A stretch of DNA of 64,000 nucleotides, taken from NCBI GenBank assembly GCA_905221605.1, contig CAJNDS010002681.1:7501-71500 (forward strand), given 5' to 3'. The stretch comes from Symbiodinium natans (Eukaryota > Sar > Dinophyceae > Suessiales > Symbiodiniaceae). Below the pieces are notes generated by a model. It had not been told where the DNA came from. It was given only the letters and a program-made list of their open reading frames with translations, and did no database searches. This document shows, piece by piece, positions 50,860-62,445 of this stretch; within the stretch, counting starts at the first letter, position 1, and every line of letters begins with the position of its first letter. The translations under genes and the position numbers were made by a program.

Positions 50860-51818
50860 CTAGCCGCCGGCAGGATAAGTCTGAACCCTAAACCATGCGC
50901 TGTCAACCCTGACCCCGAAACACTAAACCTGAATCATGGAATGACTACACCGGAAAGGGTTCTTACGGCCACATTGAGCGTACTTATATCCCTGCTTCTA
51001 ACTGCCCATGAACCGGCAAGAAGGGGCGCGCGACTATGTTTTCGGATTTAGGGTATTTAAGAACAGCGGCATCCAGCACACATGATCAACAAAAGCGCCC
51101 ACGCCCAAACACGGAGCCCCAAACCCCCAACACCCCCACCCCGCCAAACAAAGTTTAACCTCCGCCCCAAACTGCTCAATCGCAAACCCCACAGTAGTGT
51201 CCTCCCATCACCCCCGCCCCAACTCCCAATCCCAAAAAACACCCCCCCCAAACCCGCCGCCTGCACCCTAATTAAACTCCAAACCCCAAAACAGCAACCC
51301 ATAAACTCATGAACGCAGTAACCCTCCAACCCATTCCCTAAGCCCAAGCACCCAAAACAGTTTCCTCCCAAACCGGTTTGGGCCCTGAAACCCCAAAGAA
51401 CGCCGCTCCTGGGCGTATTTCCTGTGCTGCACGCCCGCCCAGGCTCCGATGATGTCGGTGTACGTCTGGCCTTGAGTTAAGGTTGAGGCTTTGTTAGGGC
51501 TTAGGGTACCAAGGTTTCGGGATCACTTATTCTCGGGGGATTGTGTTTGGGTCCAGGGGTGCATGAATCACTCATGGGATTTCGGTTTTGGGGTGCGGGG
51601 TCTAGGTGTTCCGGGGTTACTGTTTCGGGGTTTAGGGGTTATGGTTTCGGGTTTATCGGGGCTTAGGCTCTGCAGGGTTTTGGGTTCAGGGCTTGAATTT
51701 TCGCCTTACATCCTGAAGGGTTGCCGTCCAAGTATATAAACCCCAGAGCCTTTACTTGAAGCATGGCTTGCTTTCCCAGCAGCACTGCAATGTCAACTGA
51801 AACTCACACGACTCACAC

Positions 51819-51889
51819 GCCATGAACCACTGTAACAGTTTCTTCCCAAGCGTTTTCAATGTGTCGTCCAGCTTACGGAAGTACAGGAG
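51819..51889 (-). CDS. Candidate exon, unknown protein
   Basis: Open from a GATGCAG acceptor to a GTGTGAG donor, 71 bp, ending in phase 2. Reads LLYFRKLDDTLKTLGKKLLQ then WFM, a lysine-rich helix. A family A element begins 9 bp upstream of it at 51898. If unspliced, the frame runs to a TAA near 51751. Confidence 0.45.
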
Positions 51890-51897
51890 CTGCATCA

Positions 51898-52014
51898 CAT
51901 ATGGGCGTTTACGATATTAGGGGATACCTTATTGGGGTCCTGATTATAAGAGGATCCTACAATTTGGGAGTCTAGATTAGGGCTCCCTTACTTTCGTAAA
52001 CCCCCATATGTCAT
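51898..52014. mobile_element. Family A element, best copy
   Basis: CATATGGGCGTTTACGATAT ... CTTTCGTAAACCCCCATATG. It abuts exon 51819-51889. Confidence 0.8.
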
Positions 52015-52566
52015 CGGAACCTGGATTTCTGAACCGGCAGCAAGCTCCAGTGTTTCGCTCCAACCGCACAGCGCCGAATAGGGAGCCAGGGGTCAGAAAC
52101 TACGTAGGTATTCCTTTACAAATCCTTTAAAAGATTCCGTCGCAGGGCAAGAAAAAAACTCACAACTATTCCAAACTTGGACCCGGGAAAAGAACTAGCT
52201 TGCTCACACCATCTGGTGCCCGCGGAGCACCAACCATAAACCCTACACCCTACACACTAAACCCTAAACCCTAAAGGATCTGAAGGAAGCAAGGAGAAGC
52301 GGGCTTCTCCTGAAAGGAGTGTTGTTGAAACCTGTGCTCCTCCTGCACAGACAGCTCGCTGCAGTAAGAACCCAGCTGTCAATCTCAACGTCCGCTTTCA
52401 GAAGCCTGCAGGATTTAGGGCTTAGGGCTTAGGGTTTAGGGTTTTTGCTTCAGTCAGCTTGGGGGGGCCTTCTGGCCAGGGTTGGCATTTCCATGCTTGT
52501 GACCGCGGGTATTGGATTGGGGCTTCGTGTTTTCGATTGCTTTGAACACCCAGCACAGGTTCTACG

Positions 52567-52674
52567 AATTGCTCAAGAGCCCCCCGAAAAGTAAAAATGT
52601 TCTTCCTTGTCAGGGTAATATAGGGATTGTTTTAGTTTTATTCTTTGGGGGTTCTTAGGGTTCTTAAGCAAAGA
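52567..52674. mobile_element. Family E element
   Basis: AATTGCTCAAGAGCCCCCCG ... GGGTTCTTAAGCAAAG, with GGGTTCTTA duplicated at the right end. Confidence 0.8.
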
Positions 52675-53238
52675 GTAGGGTTTCGACCTTCGAGGACCTG
52701 CAAAGATCCTAGCTGGTAGCATTGAGACCAACAGACCCTCAGTCCTTTCTGGCCGCATTGCTGTGGCTTCAACCCTCAAGCCTAACAGATCCTCATAAAC
52801 CCTAGACCCTATGTTCGCGCTCGCCTACAAGACAAGAACAGAAGCCCTAGCAACGCCTGCCTTAAAAAATGCTGCAGGCAACACCCTAAACCCTAAACCC
52901 AGAACCTCAACCCCAAACACCAAACCCTCAACCCCTAAACTGCCGAAGACTGAATTCCATCCCGAGCTCCTACTGACCCCAAAAGGGTTTTGCGACGGCG
53001 CTCTAGGACCTAAGGGCCTAACACGAGCAGCCATGCGGAGCCAAGGCCCGAAACGGTGGTGTTTCCCGGGTATTCAGGTTGGATTCAGAGGGCTCATGGG
53101 GTGTGTGCGGGGTTTTTTACTGGGCTTGTAAGGAATATGGGGTATATAGGGCCTGAACCCTAAGCCCTAAGCCCTGAGCCCTAAACGGTTTGTAACGTTC
53201 GTAGGGCTTCGAGGGTTTAGGGACCCAATTCTGAAGAC

Positions 53239-56200
53239 TAAACTCTTGACTCCAAGCGCTGTCAGCCTGTCGGCCCACTTCTTCACCGTCTCAAGACTTC
53301 GAAAATTGCGGCCTCAACAGCAAGAATCAATGGCAAGACAGGAAGGAGCCTGTACTATATGTATATAGATACGTACATAGATACATACATACATACATAC
53401 ATACGTACGTACGTACATACATATGTATATATATATATATATACATATGTACATATAACTTGTTTTTTTTTTGGGGGGGGGGGCAGTGCTTCGTCTTGTA
53501 GGCTTTGCGATGTTTGGGATTGTGTCAGGTTTTGTGGTCTCCTGTATTAGTCCGGGCAGTGGGTTGCCAAAGGTTTTGGTCCATGCAGATCCTAAAGACC
53601 CTATACTACTATTTGCTTAAGAACCCCCCAAACAAATCAAAGAATAAGAATCTCCTTACTACCCTTATAAGGAAGAGCATTCTTCATTTTTTTAGGAGGG
53701 AGGGGGGAGGGAGGGTTCTTAAGGAACCAGCAGTATAGCCTCTAAGTCCCAGCTCTTCCTGGCTTCGGCTGCCCTCTCCCGTCTCTGAGGCTCGGGAAGT
53801 CATGACACCTTCCTGTTTGCGTGCTTCGAATCTGGGTAGTTTGCTGCGGCTTAGGGTTTCGGATCGCAGCCATCTTCCCAAAGCCCGAAATCGACACAGG
53901 ATGTCTGCCTCAGATTGAGCCCAGAGCACGTGGCTTCGGTTTCGGGTTGAGGGCCTGTAGGGCATGCGGGAACTTGAATGTAGGGTTAGGGTTGCGGATC
54001 AAGAGCTATGCTGCGAGGCACCCCGAATCCCCAACTCCCCACCAAGACCTTGAAGGCCAAGCCCCGGAGCAGCAGCTTTAGGGTTTAGGGTTTTAAGGTT
54101 TAGAGGGTTTAGGGGTTTAGGGGTTTACGGGTTTAGGGGCTTAGGGTTTAGGGTTTAGGGAACCAAGCGCCCCGGCCATTGCCCGTTAGCAAGGCGTAGA
54201 CACGCGCCGGGGGCCTCAACCACAGGGACGCCCCAAAAAAACTACATTGCCGGGATGTTCCCCCCTTCTGCGAGCAGTCCGTAAAAGGGACGATGGTAGG
54301 GGGTGCTAGAATCACTATTAAGGACTGTTAGTCTAAGGGAGAACATCCCAACCTGCACCCTGCAAAGCCTGAGCCGTGAAGGGTCATACGAGAGCCTGGG
54401 AAGAAGTTTGACATGGTTCCAATTCAGAAATCTCCAGAATAGGGTCGGACATGATTTCGAAAAGCTCCAGAACAGGGCCCTAAGAACAAACGAGCCCATT
54501 TTGGCCCAAATTTGGCTGCTTCAGGGAACCGAATCCCTACCCGCTACCCATGCCTCCTCCGCCCCCCAACAAAAAACACAAAAAAACGGCTGGCGTTACT
54601 TGGAGGTTCATGGGTAGCTAAAAGTAGGGCTATAAGTATGGCAATAAGTATGGCAACCCTGCTTATGACCCTACTTGTGGTGCTGAAAAACCCTGCTCAT
54701 ACTGCCAACCCTAAACCCTACACCCCAAACCCCAAACCCCAAACCCCAAACCCCAAACCCTAAACCCTAAACCCTAAACCCTAAACCCTAAACAAGCAGG
54801 GGTCGTAGACCCCTAAACCCAAGACCCTTCCACCGGACGGCCTGATGCCTTGCTCGACCATCTCCTCGAAAAGCGCCTCGGCCTCCTGGAGGAGGGTTTA
54901 GGGTTTAGGGTTTAGGCTTTAGGGTTTAAGGTTTAGGGTTTAGGGTTTAGGGTTCATGGGTGAGGGTTTAGGGTTTAGGGAGCTGGCTGTGGGATGAGGG
55001 GCAGCTTCGTCTGAGCCCCTGAACCCCCAACTCCTTAACCCCAAGCCCCTATGCTGTAAACCCAGCCCTTAGCCTTAACCCCCCGAACCCGTGGCCTCCA
55101 CATGATCTCTCTGCGCATGTGCTGCGATGACAAGCTCGTACGTCTGAGCCTGGCTCTGCTGGGGCTGGCCTTTAGCTACTCTTTGCTTAAGAACCTCCCC
55201 CCCCAAAAAACAACTGAAAGATCATAGCCCTATATTCCCCTCAAGGAAGAATACTTTCATGATTTGGCGGGCTCTGAATTAAATCGTAGCAGGTCAATTT
55301 TTCAGGGCTTCGAGAGCTTGAGGTTTTGTGGCTCAGAAGCTTAAAGATTCGGGCTTTTCGATATCTTTGGAGGGAAGAGTACTTCGGGTTTGGCGGTTCT
55401 TGCCAGCAGCACACGGAGGAAGGTGAGCTTGCTAGGGTTTCAGGTTTGGGGCTTATGGCTTGTACAGGGACGACACACAAGTACATGCCACTGCCGCCGC
55501 CTGCTGCCCAAGTGCTAGTCCCTTCTTACAAAAAGGAACCCCAACCCTGCATCCCAAACCTTAAAATCATAAGGAATGGAGTAGAGACCCCCAAAAGGGA
55601 TCCTAACTTAGACCAAGCCCATCAAGCATGAGAATTCTCCGCACTTCCTTCCTGGCCTCGGCCACCTGAACTTGGGCAACACAAGACCCAGCCCAGAAAC
55701 TACAGCTCAACCCCCCCTCCAAAAAAAATGTATATATTAATAATAATAATAATAATGATAATGATAAATATTATTATTATTATAGTAAACAAACAAAGCA
55801 CCCTGTACTTCTTGCACGAGGTGTCGGGATTAGGATCCCGGGGGCGTCGGTCCACCTTGTCCCAGACCTTGCAGCCCTTAACCCATTTACCCAAAGCCTC
55901 AGATGCTGCTAAACCCAGGGACTCCAATACCCCTTAATTAAGGAATACTCCTTAAAATACAATTGGGTTCCTTGTATGGCTTGAGGAATATACCTTAATA
56001 ACCCTAAACCCCCTAAACCCCCTCCCCCTAAACCCCCTAAACCCCCGAAACCCCCTAAACCCCCTAAACCCCCTAAACCCCCGAAACCCCCTAAACCCCC
56101 TAAACAAACCCCTAAACCCCCTAAACCCCCGAAACCCCCAAACCCCCGAAACCCCCTAACCCCCTAAACCCCCTAAACCCCCTAACCCCCTAAACCCCCT

Positions 56201-59200
56201 AACCCCCCCCCCCCCCTAAACCCCAAACCCCCTAAACCCCCTAAACCCCAAACCCTAAACTCTAAATCCTAGCCGCTAAACCCTAAACCCTAAACTCTAA
56301 ACCCCAAACCCTAAACCCTAAACCCTAAGAGTATTGGAGTCTCTGAAAACCCATCTCAAACCCTGAGCCCTGGGTCGCCAACATCGGGAGCAATGCCCAG
56401 GCTGTGCTGCGCGATCGCCATCCACTCGGAGGCCTGCTGGAGCTATATATATATATATATACATACTCTCGTTTTTTTTTGGTTGGGGGGGCCGGGTTAG
56501 GGGTTAGGGGTTAGGGTTTAGGGTTTAGGGTTTAGGGTTTAGGGTTTGGGGTTTAGGGTTTAATCTAAACGCCCTAATCCCTAACGGGGGGTCTAGTTAC
56601 TAGTTATGCTTGATTGGGGCCTGTGGACCAGCCCCCACATGCGGTTGCAGAAGAATGGATGGGCTCGGGGGGACTCCTTGCCTTTTTCGCAGTCTAAAAC
56701 AGCAGCTTGAAATAATTAGAAAAGGGCTCTGCGGGGGTTATCATGGTATTGTTATGTAGGGACCATAAGCGAAAAAGAGTCGTAGTTATTCCGACCCCCC
56801 ATATTGCTCTGTAGAGTGTATAAAGTGGAACCCTCACCTCCTGAAGATGGTGTTCCAGGATTCTACTAAACCCTAAACCCTAAACCCTAAACCCTACATC
56901 CTCCATCTCTGCAGCTTTCTGGAAGGAATGGCCCCCTTTTCTTGGGGGGGAGGGGGTCTGACGGGGGTACCCTTAATTAAAAGGCTCCGTACTCTATAAC
57001 AGGAACCCTAACCCCGTTTCCCCAAACCTTCCGCCAACCCCTCTTGAAACCAAAATTCAAAAGTTGATGGGAAGTTGATGGGAGGGCTTGAGGTTCCTGC
57101 GCTCCGCCTGTGTCTGAATTTCGAGGGGCCCTCCACCCCCAAGGGTTTAGGGTTTAGGGGTTTGCGGGTTTAAGGTTTTAGGGGTTTAGGGGTGGGGTTT
57201 AGGGCTTTAGGGGTTTAAGGCTTCATGTTCAGCATTGGCTGAATCCCTGCTCGCGCGGCCTTGTCCATCCTGCCCTGATCTGCGAAAATGCCGATGACCT
57301 CATTCACCTGCCAAAGATCTTTAGGTTCAGGGTTCAAGGCTACATTAAATCCGCCGACCTTGGCGACGTGTTGGATGGGTTTTGGGGGTGAACCTCCCTT
57401 TTTCCCTCAGAACGGTGGGTAGGGGAGGGTACCCGGGTTTCGCAGAGGCGGAGGACAAGGCAGGATGCGACTGGGGCATATATATATATATATATATATA
57501 TGCTACCCCCCCCCCCATGGACCTACCAATTTCCTTTGTTTTTATCCATGAATTTCGCGGTCTAAGCCACATGGTTTGAAAACCATGGGTTTTATGGATA
57601 ACAGTTGTTTTGCCGATGTTTTCGGGCTCCATCCTTCAAAAACATGGGTAAAACCAATGTTTTCCATGATTTTCGTGATCTGAGGCTCTCTCCCAGCCAC
57701 CATTTCTCGAGGTAGTACCAAGCAACAAACTCGAATCCTGCAAAATCTCGAGGGAGTACCAAAACCTCCTTATAATCAATCACGCCCCAATACGCAAGAC
57801 ATGACATCTGTCCTAAACACACTACCTTAGCTACGATATCTCAAACAGTCATCCCCCGATAAGCAAGACCTAATATCTATACTAAACCTGTACCTTAGCA
57901 ACATATCTTAAGACATCACGCCCTAAGGCTCCTACCAATTTAATAAGGTTCCTATCAATTTCAACAGGATTCTTATGCATGTTACTGGGATTCGCATAGG
58001 ATTCTCATTAATTTTAAAGGATTCCTATTGGATTAGGCTCATACTAGTTTAGTAGGATTCCTATCAGTTCTTGTTAAAGGATTCTATTGTTTTGAAGGCC
58101 TATTGGTTCCTATTGATTTAGAAAGATTCCTTCTCGTTTGAATAGGATTCCTGTGACTTGTAACCCGGGTTGTTTCCAACTTGTTAAGGTTCCTATTCAT
58201 TTTAATAGGCTTCCTATTAACTGTTGTCCGGTCCCGATAATTCAATAGAGGATTCCTATTTACTTTCATAGGATCCCAATAAAGTTTCACAGGGTTCCTA
58301 ATTATTCATAAGGCCCCTATTTTCTGTAATAAGAGTCCTATCAATTTTAATCAGACTCTTATTCATGTTAATGGGGTTCGTGTTAATATTAAAGGGATCT
58401 CATTCACTTTCAAGGGATTCCTGTTGGTTTAGGCTCATGTTCATTTTAATCGGTTTGTCTAAAGGTTCACGTTATTTCTTATAGGAGTCCGATTGGTTCC
58501 TATTAATTTGAGTAGGGTTCCTCTTCAGTTTAATAGGATTCCTACTAATCCTATTAATTCTACGAAAATGTTGGGAGAGTACCAAAACCTCCTTACAATC
58601 AATCACGCCCCAATACGCCAAGACATGACATCTGTCCTAAAAACACTACCTTAGCTACGATATCTCAAACAATCATCCCCCGATAAGCAAGTCCTAACAT
58701 CTATACTAACACTGTACCTTAGCAACATATCTTAAGACATCACGCCCTAAGGCTCCTACCAATTTAATAAGGTAGGATTCTTATGCATGTTACTGGGATT
58801 CGCGTAGGATTCTCATTGATTTGAAGGGATTCCTATTGGATTAGGCTCATACTAGTTTAGTAGGATGTTAGAGGATAAAAACCATGATTTTTCAAACTAC
58901 TCGGAGACCCAAGCCCATAGTTTGGAAAATCATGGTTTTTATGGTTTTTATTGGTTTTTGCGATGTTTCGTGAGCATGGGCTCAAAAAACATCGGTAAAA
59001 CCAATGTTTTTTGAAGGTAGGGGTTCAAAAACATCGGTAAAATCCAATGTTTTGGAGAGGCCACCTTCAAAAAACATCGGTAAAACCAATGTTTTTGGAG
59101 CCCCTGCTCAGGAAACATCGCAAAAACCAATAAAAACCATAAAAACCATGATTTTTCAAACTACTCGGAGACCCAAGCCCATAGTTTGGAAAATCATGGT

Positions 59201-62200
59201 TTTTATGGTTTTTATTGGTTTTTGCATGGGCTCAAAAAACATCGGTAAAACCAATGTTTTTTGAAGGTAGGGGTTCAATAACATCGGTAAAACCAATGTT
59301 TTGGAGAAGCCACCCTTTTTTGAAACATCGGTCAAGCCGAGGTTTCAAAAAAAAGGTAGGTCCATGGGGGGGGGGGTACCATATATATATATATATATAC
59401 ATATATATATGTGCTTCCAGAAGTTCAGGGTTTCCAGGGTTGGGTCTCTTGGGAAGTCTAGGGGCTGGCTGGGTGCTCCAAGCTGAGTTCGGCAGACTTT
59501 GGAGTTTAGGGCGTCCAGCTTGGGGTTTAAGGCGTCCAGTTTGGGGTTTAGGGTTTAGGGTTTAGGGTCTAGGGTCTCCGGGTTTTACAGCTCAGGATTT
59601 CAAGGTTCAGGGTCTGTGGCGCCGGCCAGTGCGATGTCGGGTGACACCTGCATCTCCTGGTCATGCTTCTTGCTGGGGAGCCCTAAACCCTAAACCCTAA
59701 ACCCCAAGCCCCAAACCCCAAACCCCAAACCCTAAACCCTAAACCCCTAGACCCCTAGACCCCGAACACCTCAACCAACGCCCTTAGGGCCAAAGCCCCT
59801 CTAATTTATGAGCCCTCCGTGGTTGAGTTTCTGTTGTCTATGGTGGGCTTTTGTTGAAGGGTATGGATTTGGGTCTGTTCTACGGCGGCTTCGAGCCTAT
59901 GGACTCCTAAAACTTAACCCTGAACCCTAAACCCTAAACCCTAAACCCTAAACCCCAAGAGTCGTCAGGATGATTTCGACTCAGGACCCAGCAAAGGCCG
60001 GGCACACACATCGGCCGCCAATCCCGCACAGCACAAGAGGAGTGGAGCTTACAAGGGCGTACAAGGGCTGATAGGGACTTAGAAGTACAGGCGTGGGTGT
60101 GTTGCGAGTTTACAAGGGCTCTTACGGGTTCATCTAGCAATCTGTACTGTCGAGGTTTGTAGGGAGTTTTTGAGGAAGAAGGTTTCCGATTGGCCAATGC
60201 TGGGAACAGCTGCTGAAACTCAGCAGTTGCACTCAAAAACCCAAAACACCGACGCCTCTGCCTACCGAACCTTCCAGGTTCCGCGGCTTGCGGCCCCTGG
60301 CCCCCCAAACCCCACCCCGACCCTCTCTTGTTCAAGGGTTGCTCAAGTTCAGGAGTTGGGCCTAAAGACCTTCTAAACTTCTAAAGCTCTTAAACAAATT
60401 CAACCCACATGAGCCCTTTCCCCTTCTCAGCCCCTATGAAACCTTGGAAGCTACACTAGAGCCGAAGCACACCATGAGCACCCCCATAGACCCTGGTTTA
60501 AAAACTTTAGGGTCTTTAGGGTTTAGAATTTTTGGGTCTTTTGGGTCTATAGGGAATAAACCCTAAAGTCCCCAAACCAAGCCCCAAGCCGTAGGAAAAA
60601 GGTTCCCAACACACACATGCTGCGTGTCCATAAGGCGCTCGAACCACATCTCCACGTTGACCTCGACGTCAGAAGCTGGGGATTTCGGTTTGGGGTTTCA
60701 AGGCTCAGGAGAGTAGGGTTTGGCATTCAGCTACAGCCGACCTGTCACAACGCAAGCCGGTGCACCACGTCTACGTGACAGACGTAAAGTTCACGTCAAT
60801 GCGACAAATTCAGGCTCGGCCCTGCGGCGCACGCATGCTGTTGGGATCTGCATAACCCAAACCCTACAAGTCCTATCCCTAGCAGCCCTACTTCAAACAG
60901 AAACCCGACAAGCCAACCCTCTCCTGTGCGTTGGAGGTCTTATATATTTCCCATTGAGCCGAATACCCCTTTGATTCGGGAACATAGGGCTTGTATAGTA
61001 CGCTCCTCTGTACTCCCTAATGAAGGGTATTGGGCTCCGTCTACATAGGGAGTCTGATATCTTCTGTGACCCGTGAAAACATGAAACCCTTCTGCCCAAA
61101 GTTCCCTCCACAAGTTCGGGCGTCCGCATACTCGGGAAGAAGCGATGAAACCCTAAACCCTGAAGCCCAAAATTCTCCCGTATCCCAGAACTGGTCAGAG
61201 GATACCCGGGCATTTGCAGGAAACCGTAGGGTCAACTCATGTTGTCCAGCGCCGTAGCTGAGAGCGCACCGTGTCGCCCGCAGTCCGCAGTGATCGGAGC
61301 AAGTGCCTAAGTCTGCTCTGAACCGAGTTAGGATGTGGGGGTTGATCTGCTGCCTTAAGGGGAATATGTATATATATATATATATATATATTATGTATAT
61401 ATGTGTGTGGTGTATGTTCGCGTGTTGGTAGGTCGACACTTTAGTCCTATCCATGTACGTATATAAATATAAATATAAATGTAAATAGAAGTGTAAGATA
61501 AATGTAAATATAAATACAAATGGAAATATAAATGTAAATAAAACATATGTATAAATGTAAATAGGAATAAAAATATAAATATAAATATGGATATAAAAAT
61601 AAATATAAATATAAATATAAATATGAATATAAATAAAAGATAAATGTAAGCATAAATATAAATATATACAAATATATATATATATATACATATGTCCCAT
61701 GAGATACTGCACTGTCTAAGCGTAAGTCTACAAGTACTACGTTGAGTTGATATTGGGGTCCCTGACAAGAAGCAAACATCCAACAATAAACCGCACCCAA
61801 ACCCTACACCCTAAACCCTAAACCCTAAACCCTGAACCCTAAACCCTAAACCCTGAACCCTAAACCCTATGAAGACAGGAGCTCGCGGCAGACTGTGGCA
61901 GCCAGAGTATAAAGCTTAGTAGTGATGAGGGCAGCATCGCCTTGTCTGCTCCAGCATCTCAACTCCCTGCCCCATTCCCGAATGTCAGTGAGGCAAAGCG
62001 GCCAGTTCAATTCATAGGGTTTAGGATTTAGGATTTAGGGTTTAGGGTTCAGGGTTTGGGAACCCCGCACTCCCCCCAAACCCACCAAGAGTGCGCAAAG
62101 ACCCTTCAAAAGACCAACATTCAACGGACCCCCTGATACAGGTACATTCCTTGAGGGTCAAGGGATATGGAGGTTTCCGAAAATAGGGGTACCTTATTGG

Positions 62201-62422
62201 GGTCCTCATTAGAAGGGGATCCCACTATTTTGGGGGTCTATACCAGGGTTCCCGCATTTTCGTAAACCTGCATATTGGCCCATACTTTAAGCGTGAAAAC
62301 TAGGGTGTTAAGTGCCCGAAAGAGGGTTACAAGTAGGGTTACCATAATTCTGACGGTTTAGGGTGACCGTGCCCAGGTGCCTGAAGGATTCCCGATCGGG
62401 CTGAAATCCTTCCTGCCGGAAG
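53239..62422 (-). CDS. Pentatricopeptide-repeat (PPR) protein gene, split into small exons
   Basis: Seen: minus-strand exons at 62368-62422 ([17 protein letters not shown]), 60617-60675 ([13 protein letters not shown]), about 59627-59672 ([13 protein letters not shown]), 57260-57307 ([16 protein letters not shown]), 56393-56452 ([17 protein letters not shown]), 55096-55158 ([16 protein letters not shown]), 54834-54885 ([17 protein letters not shown]), 54164-54214 ([14 protein letters not shown]) and 53239-53296 ([17 protein letters not shown]). Joining 55096 to 54834 restores PPR spacing: Tyr to Met 23 and Tyr to Pro 30 residues. Phases agree for 57260-56393-55096-54834 and for 54164-53239; the other joins are unresolved. 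PPR proteins normally bind organelle RNA. Two joins use GC donors (GAG/GCC and AAG/GCC). The 57.5-59.4 kb composite element lies in one intron. Start and stop were not found; 50790-50859 may be a further exon. Confidence 0.66.
53355..53458 (+). repeat. (ACAT)n, (ACGT)n and (AT)n tract
   Basis: ATACATACATACATACGTAC and (AT)n; followed by T and G runs. Confidence 0.92.
53609..53726. mobile_element. Family E element
   Basis: TATTTGCTTAAGAACCCCCC ... GAGGGTTCTTAAGGAA. Confidence 0.82.
54250..54352. mobile_element. Family D element
   Basis: GCCGGGATGTTCCCCCCTTC ... CTAAGGGAGAACATCCCAA, complete. Confidence 0.83.
54598..54674. mobile_element. Half of a family C element
   Basis: GTTACTTGGAGGTTCATGGG and a typical interior; the right end is lost and replaced by sequence leading to a CCCTAAA/CCCCAAA array. 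Confidence 0.65.
54893..54982 (+). repeat. TTTAGGG array
   Basis: Degenerate units, between PPR exons 55096-55158 and 54834-54885. Confidence 0.93.
55183..55275. mobile_element. Family E element, right end lost
   Basis: TTTGCTTAAGAACCTCCCCC and the AT-rich centre CCCTATATTCCCCTCAAGGA; the right repeat is not recognisable. Confidence 0.6.
55732..55790 (+). repeat. (TAA)n/(TTA)n microsatellite
   Basis: TAATAATAATAATAATGATA then TTATTATTATTAT; can form a hairpin. Confidence 0.9.
55914..56343. mobile_element. Family F element with a CCCCTAAA array inside
   Basis: Left CAGGGACTCCAATACCCCTT and the usual interior up to ATACCTTAAT, then about 330 bp of CCCCTAAA/CCCTAAA units, then the right end AGTATTGGAGTCTCTG. 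Confidence 0.82.
55996..56330 (-). repeat. CCCCTAAA variant array inside a family F element
   Basis: About 25 CCCCCTAAA/CCCCTAAA units with CCCGAAA variants and a C run, ending in CCCTAAA units. Confidence 0.95.
56715..56802. mobile_element. Family G element
   Basis: GGGGGTTATCATGGTATTGT, GTAGGGACCATAAGCG, then GTAGTTATTCCGACCCCCCA. Confidence 0.66.
57753..57955 (+). repeat. Direct duplication, copy 1
   Basis: AGTACCAAAACCTCCTTATA through AAGACATCACGCCCTAAGGC; nearly identical to 58578-58772. Confidence 0.88.
58578..58772 (+). repeat. Direct duplication, copy 2
   Basis: Second copy of the block at 57753-57955, about 825 bp downstream, with a few substitutions and small indels. Confidence 0.88.
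58880..59345 (+). repeat. CATCGGTAAAACCAATGTTT repeat block
   Basis: Several copies of AACATCGGTAAAACCAATGT. The block AAACTACTCGGAGACCCAAG occurs twice (about 58895 and 59157). Inverted and direct copies mix, so hairpins are likely. Related copies lie near 57605-57660. Confidence 0.82.
60954..61041. mobile_element. Family F element, diverged
   Basis: TTGAGCCGAATACCCCTTTG ... GAAGGGTATTGGGCTCC. Confidence 0.68.
61366..61692 (+). repeat. AT-rich satellite, (AT)n and AAATAT hexamers
   Basis: (AT)n at 61370-61391, then about 240 bp of degenerate ATAAAT/GTAAAT units at 61455-61692. It explains the long Tyr/Ile-rich minus-strand ORFs. Confidence 0.93.
61872..62006 (-). CDS. Possible coding stretch, minus strand
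   Basis: Minus frame open across the segment: [20 protein letters not shown] then [20 protein letters not shown]. The plus frame is open too. It could belong to the PPR gene but shows no clear motif. Confidence 0.3.
62171..62277. mobile_element. Family A element
   Basis: GGTTTCCGAAAATAGGGGTA ... GCATTTTCGTAAACCTGCAT. Confidence 0.76.
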
Positions 62423-62445
62423 CTTTCAAAGGTCGGGGATTGACG

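Larger units (their letters stand above)
57474..59412 (+). mobile_element. Composite 1.9 kb element bounded by inverted (TA)n/poly-C ends
   Basis: The left end reads (AT)n, GCTACC, poly-C, CATGGACCTACC at 57478-57529. The right end reads the reverse, GGTAGGTCCATGG, poly-G, TACC, (AT)n at 59352-59412. Inside: irregular short repeats around AGGATTCCTATT (57950-58560), a 200 bp block duplicated at about 57755 and 58580, and CATCGGTAAAACCAATGTTT repeats with a duplicated 95 bp block (about 58880 and 59148). No transposase frame seen. The ends within TA microsatellite recall microsatellite-targeting elements such as rice Micron, by analogy only. Confidence 0.6.

Noticed and set aside
52020-52085. 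A PPR helix read as YSALCGWSETLELAA on the minus strand
   Set aside because: An in-frame TGA lies just upstream with no AG acceptor in between. The frame that is usable reads differently, so it was left out of the PPR gene.
61041-61800. Large minus-strand membrane proteins (Tyr/Ile-rich ORFs)
   Set aside because: They are translations of an AT-rich satellite (ATAAAT and AT units).
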